The notes beneath the pieces are model-generated. The model did not search any database, was not told where the DNA came from, and worked only from the letters and a program-made list of their open reading frames with translations. From Chamaecyparis obtusa (Eukaryota; Streptophyta; Pinopsida; Cupressales; Cupressaceae), in contig BSBK01000963.1 in the NCBI GenBank assembly GCA_027943335.1, positions 1,535,001-1,599,000 on the forward strand: 64,000 bases of DNA. The letters are read 5' to 3'. The position numbers and the translations under genes are program-made. Below are positions 45,449 through 54,786 of the stretch, in pieces. Position 1 is the first letter of the stretch. Each line of letters opens with the position of its first letter.

Positions 45449-46225
45449 TTGATCCTTATTGAAAAGGATTTGTGGGATACAGTAAGTGGAGCAAGAACAA
45501 GGCCCATTGATTTTGATGAAAGCATAAAATGGATTCTGAAAGATCGAAGAGTAATAGCTTTGATTAGTCTTGCATTGTCAGATGCGTACCTCCACCATGC
45601 CAACTTAACAAAGACCTCCAAGGAAGTGTTGGATGGTTTGGATGCTTTGTTTGGAGCAAAAGCAACAAGTGCAAAGAGGAGTTTAAAGTAGAAACTGTAT
45701 GGGCTAAAAATGATGGAAGGTGATAACATTGTTCAACATATCCATAAGTTTTGCTCCCTATTAAATGAACTAGCTAGGATAAATGCTAAAGTAGATGATG
45801 ATGATTCAAAGGCTATTTTGTTAAATAGCATGCCTCCTAGTTATAAAACATTGTTTTCACATTAAACAAAGTAGATGCTACCCTAGAAGAAATAATATCT
45901 ACTTTGATTGATGAAGGAGCTAAAAACAATGATTCAACTATAGAAGAAACTGAAATGTATGTTAAAAAATAGGCCTAACCATTCCTCCAAATCTAGTTCT
46001 TCTACAACAAAGGGAAATCGTTTCTTCAAGGATAGAATTCTGTGCTACTATTGCATGAAGAAGGGACACATTCTTATGAATTGTACTTAGTGTGCCAAGG
46101 ATCTCCTTGATGGCAAGTTAAATACAGATAAGGCATTGGCTGCAGATGATAATGAAGAATGCCTTTTTGAGGTGGCTTTTGAAGACCCTCCACATGAGAA
46201 TAGTGAGCAGGAATATATTTTCTAA
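45449..46225 (+). pseudogene. gag of the gag-only copia-type element
   Basis: Begins MILIEKDLWDTVSGARTRPI and continues with IALISLALSDAYLHHANLTK and KEVLDGLDALFGAK, the UBN2/copia gag pattern. After a stop it goes on with KLYGLKMMEGDNIVQHIHKF and LLNSMPPSYKTLFSH, then the zinc knuckle CYYCMKKGHILMNC. It ends in an acidic tail (EECLFEVAFEDPP) and a stop at about 46225. At least three stops or shifts are present. It would form the particle that packages RNA. What follows is a non-coding hairpin array where other copia elements have protease and integrase. Confidence 0.78.
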
Positions 46226-46249
46226 ATCAAATCAGAAGTTTGTATTTGT

Positions 46250-46273
46250 GATTCGATGTGTTTGTCTTTAATC
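46250..46273 (+). repeat. Isolated first unit of the hairpin array
   Basis: GATTCG, loop ATGTGTTTGTCT, TTAATC. Same loop as the array at 48469 onward. It is separated from it by the nested LTR element 46286-48465. Confidence 0.6.
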
Positions 46274-46285
46274 TCTATTGTTGGT

Positions 46286-46653
46286 TGTTTTGATGTTTTG
46301 TAGCTTCAGTCGGATAAACACTGAGTCAATACTAGTTAAGATATGTATATATATATTTAGTAGATATATATGATGTATATATACTTAAATACATATATAT
46401 ATCTAAATATTATTATTATGTAAATATTAGATAAATTAATATGATACTCAAGAGATATTATATATATATATGTATGTATGTATGTATATATATATAATCA
46501 TAATTGTCATTATATTAATTACATAATAATGAATAGACATGTCCCATGAAGGGACATGTCTCTTCTTGGCTCATTCTCAATATAAATGCAAGAGATTGTT
46601 GCATTTGAATCAGATAGTGCTATTACATTTGCAACGATCCTAAAACGTTAACA
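46286..46653 (+). repeat. 5' LTR of the small element
   Basis: Contains TA/TATG microsatellite (46345-46498) and a palindrome GACATGTCCC-ATGAA-GGGACATGTC (46536-46560; 10-bp perfect arms, plus one more A-T pair). Confidence 0.82.
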
Positions 46654-46666
46654 TGGTATCAGAGCC
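46654..46666 (+). other. Primer-binding site of the small element
   Basis: TGGTATCAGAGCC immediately after the LTR; initiator tRNA-Met type. Confidence 0.88.
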
Positions 46667-47690
46667 AAGTTGCAAATGTAAGAGAGTAGTTTGTTGATGG
46701 TGAATGTGTGACTGTCTCAGAAAATACAGTCTCAGTACGAGGACCATATCTCACAAATACACCATTGGATTTTGCTGAATTTTGGATATGTTGGTGACAA
46801 ACAAATTTAGAAGAATCTCACCAAAGCGATTGGTGAGAAAGTGTCGGGTTCAAAAGTTATGACCGAGTGTGTACGGGTCTATGTGAAATCTGTAAAAGAG
46901 CAAGGTTCCTTCTTTAAAAGCCTAACCGCTCGAAGGGAGATCTGATAAGATTGAAGGTTGTCATAGTGTATAGAACCTTTGGATATTCAAGACAGGTCAT
47001 GTGAAGAATTCTGGTAATGTTTGAGAATGGCAACATCATTTTGTGAATTTGCATGATATTTTCTATATGGGCTCACCTTACAGAATGAAATACTTGAAAT
47101 TTATAAAAGATAAGTATTCCATGTTTTATTAATGCACATGATTTTTTAAGTTTGTAATTCATTTTATACTATTGGTTAGTAAAATCTTGTATGCTTCTAT
47201 CATTGGTATTTTCGGTCGAGATAGTTTAGTGAGCTATTTGTACCCTCTCTCTGACATACCTTCAGGATGGAAGCACAATAAAATTGCATTCAAGGGAGAA
47301 AGAACTTAATGGTTACAAACGAATTGATGATTGAGACTAGATGCAGAGGGAGTCTGACATTTCAAAAGAAGACAAGAGGTTGATACAATAACTTGAGCTT
47401 TAGAGGGAGCAGATAGAGGATATGGTTAAATCAACTTTTGATAATCTTGGTCGTATTGATTTAGAGGGAGTAGTCCATACTGAGATGGATTCTCCAGTGA
47501 TCAAGAATCTATAATAGTCAGAGGACTAGGAATCATGAATGTCTTTTGGGCCCTGTGTAAATAATGAGGAAGTGACGCCTTCCAGATGATTATCACTTGT
47601 ATTTGCAAAAGTTATTGGAAGGTGACGATCTTACAATAACTTAAGTCATGATCTACATTATTTATAATGTTGAAACAGATCATGATGGGT

Positions 47691-47829
47691 TAAATCAACA
47701 ACTAAGTGTTAGATGTCATTAAATTGACGGTCTATGAGTTGTTTGTATAGATATATCTTGTAAATCAACAACTAAGTGTTAGATGTCATTAAATTGGCAG
47801 TCTATGAGTTGTGTGTATAGATATATGAT
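47691..47829 (+). repeat. 70-bp tandem duplication
   Basis: Units begin TAAATCAACAACTAAGTG at 47691 and 47761, with only a few differences. They lie inside the non-coding interior of the small LTR element. Confidence 0.8.
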
Positions 47830-47840
47830 AGGTATTTGGT

Positions 47841-47961
47841 GAATATCATGTGTTGATATTCTGCAGGCTAGTACCTTATTGAGTACTTGGTGAATATCAT
47901 ATGTTGATGTTCTGATAGGCCAATACTCAAAGTATTTGGTGAGTGTCATGTGTTGACATTC
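47841..47961 (+). repeat. Three 50-bp units, each a covarying hairpin with a TGTGT-type loop
   Basis: GAATATCA-TGTGT-TGATATTC (47841-47861), GAATATCA-TATGT-TGATGTTC (47892-47912) and GAGTGTCA-TGTGT-TGACATTC (47941-47961). Between them lie second hairpins (AGTAC...GTACT at 47870-47887; AATACT-CAA-AGTATT at 47922-47936). Confidence 0.7.
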
Positions 47962-48070
47962 GGATAGGCCAATACTCAAGATATCAAATGATTGAAATCT
48001 TTTGATCTATTGCTATATTATGTTGAGGTAATATTTATTCTTGTGTTTATCTTCCCTAGCTAAGAGGGAG

Positions 48071-48164
48071 TGTTGATGTTTTGTAGCTTTGGTCGGATAA
48101 ACACTATGAGTCAATACTAGTGAAGATATGTATATATATTTAGTATATATGAGATGTATATATA

Positions 48165-48199
<35 letters not shown>

Positions 48200-48252
48200 A
48201 TTATTATTATTATATAAATATTAGAGAAATTAATATAATACCAAAGAGATAT

Positions 48253-48295
<43 letters not shown>

Positions 48296-48465
48296 AATCA
48301 TAATTGTCATTATATTAATTACATAATAATGAATAGACATGTCCCATGAAGGGACATGTCTCTTCTTGGCTCATTCTCAATATAAATGCAAGAGATTGTT
48401 GCATTTGGAAAACACATACAATCAGATAGTGCTATTACATTTGCAACGATCCTAAAACGTTAATA
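48071..48465 (+). repeat. 3' LTR of the small element
   Basis: Colinear with 46286-46653, with longer TA, TTA and TATG runs (48140-48295) and the same palindrome at 48336-48360. Confidence 0.82.
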
Positions 48466-48468
48466 GTT

Positions 48469-48859
48469 TGTGAATGGATGTGTTTGTCCCCATTCACACG
48501 ATGATGTAAATGATTGGATGTGTTTGTCCCCAATCACAAGAGTTGGGGATTATGATTGGATGTGTGTGTCCCCTATCATAATTGTTGTGAGTAGATGTGT
48601 GTGTCCTTGTTCATAAACTTGATCTTAGATAGATGTGTTTTTCCCTATCCAAATTTGATGTAAGACCTTGGATAGATGTGTTAGTTCCTATCCTTGGTTC
48701 CATGGGTAGAACTGTTTGTCCCTACCCTTGGATGAAGGTATAGTAAGCATAGTGAGGTTAGTTCCACTATTGCTTGTCACAAGTAGATGTGTATGACCCT
48801 ACTCATACCTTATGATGAACTACTGAACGTGGTTATCAAGTATTGTTTGTCCATTGTCC
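48469..48859 (+). repeat. Tandem array of about ten loop-constant, stem-variable hairpins
   Basis: Units (outer coordinates): 48469-48498, 48511-48536, 48549-48582, 48586-48615, 48625-48652, 48666-48697, 48700-48731, 48745-48775, 48779-48806 and a weak one at 48831-48859. The loop is ATGTGTTTGTCC or a close variant, 12 nt in all but the eighth unit (10 nt). Left stems are TGTGAATGG, TGATTGG, ATTATGATTGG, TGTGAGTAG, TTAGATAG, CCTTGGATAG, CCATGGGTAG and AAGCATAGTG, and the right stems complement them. Loop starts are spaced 32-54 nt. No reading frame is maintained across units. The array lies between gag and the polypurine tract of the gag-only element. Confidence 0.82.
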
Positions 48860-48879
48860 TCATTTGGAGAATGATGCAA

Positions 48880-48889
48880 TATGGGGGGG
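48880..48889 (+). other. Polypurine tract of the gag-only element
   Basis: ATGGGGGGG directly before the 3' LTR start TGTTAGAAATATTGC. Confidence 0.7.
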
Positions 48890-49160
48890 TGTTAGAAATA
48901 TTGCATAGTAGGATGCATAAAATAATAATGTGGTAGGTTTGTTATGGGTTGTTCTATAGGTTATTGTATTAGTGGTACGAATATGTCGAGTTGTTCAAAC
49001 AACTCAATATATTTGAGAAAGTTGTTTTGGTAGTTTCCTATAATATAGGAAAACTCCTATATAAGTGTGATGTATTTGATTGAAAAGAATGAAGAAGCTC
49101 GATATTATCTTGCATGATATTATTCTTCTTCTATTTGACTCTGTCCCATAGTTTCTTATA
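48890..49160 (+). repeat. 3' LTR of the gag-only element
   Basis: Colinear with 43742-44012, differing by scattered substitutions and small indels, including the TATA region at 49056-49066. Confidence 0.82.
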
Positions 49161-49539
49161 GTTGCTTCTATAAAAAATGTGGGCTTAAGTTTTGTAGCCT
49201 AAAAATGCTCAACGGTTGGCCCTTGAGAATTTGACAGCTTGGGCTGAGGACATTCATCTTAGGGATGGTTCCCCTATGCTTGGCCAAATGTTGTTAAACA
49301 CTAGATTTGACACTCTTTCTGATCTCAATAAGGATGGTCAACAAATGGGTAGCAATCTCACTCCGTGTTGTTACAATCCTCTTTTCTTTGGGCTTAACCT
49401 TTGTTTATCCCCTCCTACTCAGAATGAACCTAAAAATAAAGAAGAAAATAAGAAAAGGAGACAATCAGAAAGCTCAAGGAATGCAGATTCCAACAATGAT
49501 AAGGAAACCCTTAAAAATGTAAGGAAGAAAGGTACCTAA
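49161..49539 (+). pseudogene. LINE ORF1 C-terminal part
   Basis: Follows the copia-type insertion. Frame MALENLTAWAEDIHLRDGSP, then a hydrophilic tail (NEPKNKEENKKRRQSESSRN) ending at a stop at 49537-49539. A basic, low-complexity tail after the zinc knuckle is usual for plant LINE ORF1. Confidence 0.6.
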
Positions 49540-50753
49540 ATGTTTTGACTAGGAATCCCCAAAGAGAAAGTATGTTGTTCGGTCTTTTTGTAAGGATAAA
49601 CCTTCTCTTGATTTTTTGTGTCTTCGGGAAGTTAAATTTGTTGGGTTTGAGTTGGACTATGTGTTGAAATTTATTTGGAAGTCTACAAGGACATTCTGTA
49701 CTAGTCAAGAGAAAGGAAAAGGTGGCATTGCTATTTTTGTTAATCGTCGTTGGACAAAATTTATTTCTCTATGGGGCACCTCTCCCTGCTATAGATTAGT
49801 TTGGGTTTTGGTGGAAATAGATAGTAAGACTTTTGGTCTATGTTCTCTATATGCTTCTAATGACTACATAGATAGGTGTAGTCTATGAAATTGGATGATT
49901 GTCAACTTGCCAAAAGTTCCTTGGCTTGTTTCAGGGGACTTTAATAAGATTGAGTACAAAGAAGACAAATTGGGAAGCAAGGATTGGGATTTGGAAAGGT
50001 AATGAACTGATTTTTTGGTCTATATTGAAGGGGTCTCTATCACATGCTGACCCTCTTGAAAATAAGAAATCAGATTTTAAGGATATCTGGTTTACTTAGT
50101 GCAATAATCAGTCCCGAGATAGGAGGATATACTAGGCTTGATAGAAATTTATGGTAACAAAGTGTTTTTCTCCTTGAGTTAAGATTCTAAAGTCAGCTAG
50201 TCTCTATGTTCCCAAATTCTATGTCTGACCATTCTCCCATTGAAGCTAGTGTTGTGGAAGGGCAGGGGTTGGGTGGTGTTAAGCCTCATGCTTTGTGTTT
50301 CAAATTGAATGCTTCTTTTCTCAATGACCAAGATTGTCTAATGGATTAAGAACTACCACTTCACTGTCTAAGAGGAAATTGTTTAATGTAGTGGGTAAAT
50401 AGAAGGCGATTGATAGGACGAAACTTGAACTTCTGTTGCAAGAGAAATTGTTAACCTTGGAAGGTGAGCTATAGAGAAATACTAGTGACCTGATTACAGC
50501 AATTAAATTGGTTAGAACTAAGTCTTTGCTGAGGAAGGTTCAAAATTACAAGTTTCAGGGTTCCAGGACTAGAGCTAAGATGAATTGGTTGTGTGAAAGT
50601 GATACAGGGTCAAAATATTTCTTTAATCTTATTAGGCACAAGCGAGATACAAAAAAAAAATCTCTTTTTTTAAAAATAAATGGTAACTCCTCTATGAATG
50701 GGTTTGTGTTCAAATGGCAAGGCGATAAGGTTCTCATGTTGGAAATCCATGAT
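49540..50753 (+). pseudogene. LINE ORF2 5' part: AP-type endonuclease
   Basis: Contains CLREVKFVGF (LQE-K-type motif with the metal-binding Glu), KGKGGIAIFVNRRW, FGLCSLYASND, VSGDFNKIEYKED (GDFN) and SDHSPIEASV (catalytic SDH) in order. These are the landmarks of the L1 endonuclease that nicks target DNA. Interrupting stops lie after DRCSL and elsewhere. The sequence runs on to FLKINGNSSMNGF before the copia insertion at 50754. Confidence 0.82.
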
Positions 50754-52207
50754 TGATGAACTACAACTGATTTAGAACCTAATTGAAGATCAGTGATTAG
50801 AGATCACCGAGTTGCTGATTAGATATGTAAGATGATTAAATCAGTAATATGTTGTCATTGATGTCAACTAGTTTGACAATACTTATCTTGTAAGTTACAA
50901 TACCTAAACATCTGTAGAAAGGAGAAAAAGAGATGAAGAACAGAAATATCTACATGAGAAAGATGTATATGATAGATGAGGATAAGGAATACATTGGGTA
51001 ACTTATTGATGAGTCTATGACCTTATGTTATTGACTTTATTATGTTGCATTCATCTATGATGAAGAAAAGAGCTGAAAGACACAAGGCAGTGTGGTCGGT
51101 TGATGAAGCATCACAGTATACATCGAGCAGTGTAGTGTATATCGAGCACAGTATAAACCGAGCTTGTGTTCACTGACGCATTTTTTTGTTAACCGAACAG
51201 AAACAAAGAAACTAAATGATTAGTTTAGCCGATGGAAGTTGATGAGCTGTAAAGTGTATGATCACGGAGTTGGAGATAAAGTTTGTTACGAAGATCAACG
51301 ACTAACAAAATTCAAGGAAGGTCTAAAGGATGGAAACAAAATGTGTTACTCACACATCAACCGAGGAAGGTTTAAGCGGCAAAATCTGATGGATGAGAAG
51401 AAAACGGTTTACATGTCTATTTAAGATACTAGGGTTTCATTATGAAACTTATGCCGGAAGGAGACTGCAAAATTATCGCGTGAACAAGCTTCATGCATGC
51501 CTGATCAGACTGGTCAAGAAGAACTGAACTGCAGAGATTACCGAGCGTTAGAAAGCTATTACCGAGAGACAGTAAGTCATTGATTATTGTTGAAACAGAA
51601 TTGATACATTGATTAGAGGATTTGAATGAGCATAATATAGATCTGAACATCTGCAATAGAAGTTGTATTATAATCAGATCATCTACTGTTATAGTTTAAC
51701 CATTGTAATCAGATAAATCTCTTAACAGAGTGGACTTGAAAGTCTTGTAATGTCATTCATAGAATGTACATTTGTTATCCTGTCAACCCCATAGTGAATG
51801 CTGGTTGGACGATAACGGTTAGTGTTAAATCCTCTAACAAGGTCACACCTTACAGTGTGTTTTGTAACCTTTAACAGGGTTGGGTCTTCACTGACCTCAC
51901 TTCAGAAGAGTGAACAATTTTTGGGTTGCCGGTCCCAGGTGGTTTTTCCCTTAACAAGGTTTCCACGTTAAATCTTTTGTGTTATGTGTTGATTGTGGTA
52001 ATTGTTTGATTGTCATACTTTACATATTGCATATTAGATTTGATCGGTAATCATTATAAGTCATTGACTGGTAATCGGTAAAAGCACAGACAGAATAGTA
52101 TTTTATGTTACCGAGCTGTAGAAGTTTAAGTAAATTGTTTTTGGATTATACATTTTGATTTAGGACTATGAATAACTGATTCACCCCCCCTCTCAGTTAT
52201 TCTAACA
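50754..52207 (+). repeat. 5' LTR of the copia element (1454 bp)
   Basis: Starts TGATGAACTAC and ends TTCTAACA, two bases before the primer site. U3 contains three spaced TATAnnCGAGC-type words (51116-51163) and many ACCGAG words; a TATA-like CTATTTAAGA is at 51417. A minus-strand relative lies at 12510-13425. Confidence 0.82.
51417..51426 (+). promoter_or_regulatory. Candidate LTR TATA box (CTATTTAAGA)
   Basis: Conserved as CTTTAAATAG in the reverse-orientation LTR fragment at 12671-12680, supporting a role in LTR transcription. Confidence 0.5.
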
Positions 52208-52209
52208 AT

Positions 52210-52222
52210 TGGTATCAAAGCG
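52210..52222 (+). other. Primer-binding site of the copia element
   Basis: TGGTATCAAAGCG, initiator tRNA-Met type with one difference from the usual TGGTATCAGAGC. Confidence 0.85.
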
Positions 52223-52271
52223 TTGGTTGCTTGGAACAGAGTTTTAAGGACTTCAGCACAAAGATCTCAAA

Positions 52272-53858
52272 ATGTATAAGAGCGAAGTGCCAAAGCTAAA
52301 CAAGGATAACTTCACAATATGGCAAAGCCGAATGAAGCTGCATATATCTGGAATTGGGAATTCTGCCCTCACTCTAATGGAGAATGGCTACATTGCACCG
52401 CCCACTGGACCTTTGACCCTTGATCAGTTAAGAGACAGACATGAGCATAATATCACCATGATGGAGATTGTTGTTGCTTTGACTGATGCCGAATTTGAAG
52501 ATATCAAAGGATGTACTACTGCTAAGGAAATGTGGGATAAACTTGCTCAAGTTTATAGTGGTGATGTAAATGTCAAAAGAGCCAGAGTCGAAAGCTTAAG
52601 GGGAAAATTCGATGATATGAAGATGAAAGAAGGTGAAAACATAGTGCAGTATACTAATCGGATAAAGGAAGTTGTTAATGCAATAAGAGGATCTGATGGT
52701 GTTATTAATGAGGACACTATGGTAAGCAAAATTCTTAGAACCTTATTACCGGTTTATGCAATTAGAATATCTGCAATCCATGAAATGAGATCTGCACATG
52801 GTAATACTCTCACTCTTGACAATCTAATTGGTAAACTTATTACATTTGAGCTTAACAATTATGATAATAGTGTTGTACCGGCTGTTGAGTCCGCTTTCAT
52901 GACTTCTCTGAAGATTGGTAAGTCTAGTAGTAAACATGATGATAATGATAGCAATACTGATGATGAGCTTAATGAACTTGAAGCTCTTATGGCCAGAAGG
53001 ATACCTAAAGGTAAAGGTAGATACAAGGGTAAGTTACCTTTAGCATGCTTTAACTGTAAAGAGGTTGGTCACATTGCTGCTAGATGTCCAAACAAGAAGG
53101 AAGAGGATAGAACCAAAGACCGATCTGGTGAAGGAAGCTATGGGAGAAGAAACAACAGAAGCTATCGACACTACAATAGAGTCAACCAAGACAACAATTA
53201 TAAAAGTAAGAAGGTATGTTACATTGCTAAAGAAGATGATACTGACACTAATTCAGATGATGATGTAGAAGTTGTATTTGTTGCTATGAAGGATGATTTT
53301 GAGGAAGAAGAAAAGCATGTAGAAACAACACTGATTTCTAAAATTATTAAAAATGATACATGGATCATAGATAGTGGTTGTACACATCACATGATTGGTG
53401 ATGATGAAAAATTTAATCATCTTGAGCAATACAATGGAGGATCTGTTAAAATGGGTAATGATACACCCTATATGGTAAGAGGTAAAGGATCCCTAATGAT
53501 AAATGATAGAATAAAATGTGAAAATGCTTATTGGGTAGAAGGACTGAACTATAATTTGCGAAATGTGGCACAGCTGAACAATTCAGGTCACCGAGTTGCT
53601 TTTGAGAGCAAGAAAGTAAAAATATTTGATGATGGAGGAAGACTAGTTGGAACTGGAGCACAATCGAAAAGTAATCTGTTTTATCTTGATAATGATGAGT
53701 CTTCTTGCTTGATGATGAAAAATGAAGATGCTTGGTTGTGGCATAAAAGGTTATGTCATGTGAATTTTGATAACATGATTAAAATTAGTAAAAAGAAAAG
53801 AGTTAGAGGTTTGCCTAACTTATCAAAGCCTGATCATGTTATGTGTCATGAATGTTAG
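52272..53858 (+). CDS. Copia gag, protease and pre-integrase region
   Basis: 528 codons open. UBN2 gag: PKLNKDNFTIWQSRMKLHIS near residue 8, then GCTTAKEMWDKLAQVYSGD and EGENIVQYTNRIKEVVNAIR. Zinc knuckle CFNCKEVGHIAARCP lies near residue 260. The aspartic protease motif WIIDSGCTHHMIGD is near residue 370 (DSG triad). The gag_pre-integrase HxxxC-type region reads WLWHKRLCHVNFDNM and MCHEC, then TAG. The stop falls between the histidine-cysteine region and the integrase core and looks like a single nonsense change. Gag packages RNA and the protease matures the polyprotein. Confidence 0.9.
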   Translation: MYKSEVPKLNKDNFTIWQSRMKLHISGIGNSALTLMENGYIAPPTGPLTLDQLRDRHEHNITMMEIVVALTDAEFEDIKGCTTAKEMWDKLAQVYSGDVNVKRARVESLRGKFDDMKMKEGENIVQYTNRIKEVVNAIRGSDGVINEDTMVSKILRTLLPVYAIRISAIHEMRSAHGNTLTLDNLIGKLITFELNNYDNSVVPAVESAFMTSLKIGKSSSKHDDNDSNTDDELNELEALMARRIPKGKGRYKGKLPLACFNCKEVGHIAARCPNKKEEDRTKDRSGEGSYGRRNNRSYRHYNRVNQDNNYKSKKVCYIAKEDDTDTNSDDDVEVVFVAMKDDFEEEEKHVETTLISKIIKNDTWIIDSGCTHHMIGDDEKFNHLEQYNGGSVKMGNDTPYMVRGKGSLMINDRIKCENAYWVEGLNYNLRNVAQLNNSGHRVAFESKKVKIFDDGGRLVGTGAQSKSNLFYLDNDESSCLMMKNEDAWLWHKRLCHVNFDNMIKISKKKRVRGLPNLSKPDHVMCHEC

Positions 53859-54786
53859 AAAGGTAAAATGAACAAATCTAGTTTCAAAAGCAAAGATTAT
53901 TCAACAAAGAAGATACTTGAGTTGGTTCATACCGACCTATGTGGTCCTATGAGAACTCAGAGTTATTATGGAGACAGATATTTTATTCTTTTTGTTGATG
54001 ATTATACTAGATTAATGATTGTCATGTTTCTAAAAGAAAAATCTGAGGCATTCAAGATGTTCAAGTGGTATAAAGCAAAAGTAGAGAAAGAGACTGGTAA
54101 AGTATTGAAATGCTTAAGATCTGATAGAGGAGGTGAATTTATCTCTAATGAATTTACTAACTTTTTCTAATGAGCATGGTAGTAAAAGACAGGTCTCTAC
54201 ACTGAGGACACCTCAGCAGAATGGCATTGCTGAAAGGAGGAATAGGTCAATTGTTGACTGCGCAAGGACATTGATGATAGAGAAGAATGTAGCTCAAACA
54301 TATTGGAGAGAAGCTGTTAGCACAACAGTTTATGTTCTGAACCAAGTACAACTGAAAGAGGACACTAACAAAACACCTTATGAGTTATGGTTTGGACACA
54401 AACCCATTGTAAGTTATTTCATAATTTTTGGAAGCAAATGTTTTATTCTGAAAGATGAAAGAAATGGGAAGTTTGACTCAAAAGGTGATGAAGGGATATT
54501 TCTTGGATATTCCAGTAAAAGCAAAACATACAAGTGTCTAAACAGAGTTACTAATAAAATGATTGAAAGTATTAATGTTCGGGTTGATGAGTTTGATTAT
54601 AAGAATGCAGAGGAAAGCAGAAAGGAACCGCAAGACTATAGTAGATTCACTTACATTGAACAACCAGAGTATCTACCGAAGCCGCAGACTGTGACAATCG
54701 GTCAGCAGAAAAACAATACCGAGGAACAGGAAAGAGAAACCGACGAGCAGGAAGGACCTACCGAGCAAGCAAATGAACCTGCATAG
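53859..54786 (+). pseudogene. Copia integrase
   Basis: Core motifs LVHTDLCGPMRT (first Asp), LRSDRGGEFISNEF (second Asp) and TPQQNGIAERRNR (Glu) are all intact, followed by ELWFGHKPIVSYFIIFGSKC and EGIFLGYSSKSKTYKC. A one-base frameshift near 54170 separates the second Asp from the Glu region. A stop after NEPA at 54784 ends the second block. It would insert the cDNA. Confidence 0.85.

Larger units (their letters stand above)
46286..48465 (+). mobile_element. Small LTR retrotransposon without coding capacity, nested in the gag-only element
   Basis: LTRs at 46286-46653 (368 bp) and 48071-48465 (395 bp) start TGTT(TT)GATGTTTTGTAGC and end AAAACGTTAACA / AAAACGTTAATA. The primer site TGGTATCAGAGCC is at 46654 and the polypurine tract AAGAGGGAG at 48062-48070. 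The 1.4-kb interior has no ORF with copia or gypsy domains, so it depends on helper proteins. Possible eroded target duplication is GGTTG/GTTTG. Confidence 0.8.
43742..49160 (+). mobile_element. Gag-only copia-type LTR element (TR-GAG-like)
   Basis: Direct LTRs of about 270 bp (43742-44012 and 48890-49160), an initiator-Met primer site, a 1.4-kb leader, a gag with UBN2 and CCHC motifs, then a tandem hairpin array and a polypurine tract. No protease, integrase, RT or RNase H can be found. Terminal-repeat elements with only gag are a known plant class (TR-GAG). It sits inside LINE ORF1. Flanks TTAGT and ATAGT may be an eroded 5-bp duplication. A smaller LTR element (46286-48465) is nested inside it. 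Confidence 0.8.

Noticed and set aside
48469..48620. Short peptide-repeat gene in the hairpin array
   Set aside because: Unit lengths are not multiples of three, the frame changes between units and a stop follows TTCATAA.
48469..48859. CRISPR array
   Set aside because: The constant part is only a 12-nt loop, spacing is irregular, the stems are the variable part, and the context is a plant retroelement.
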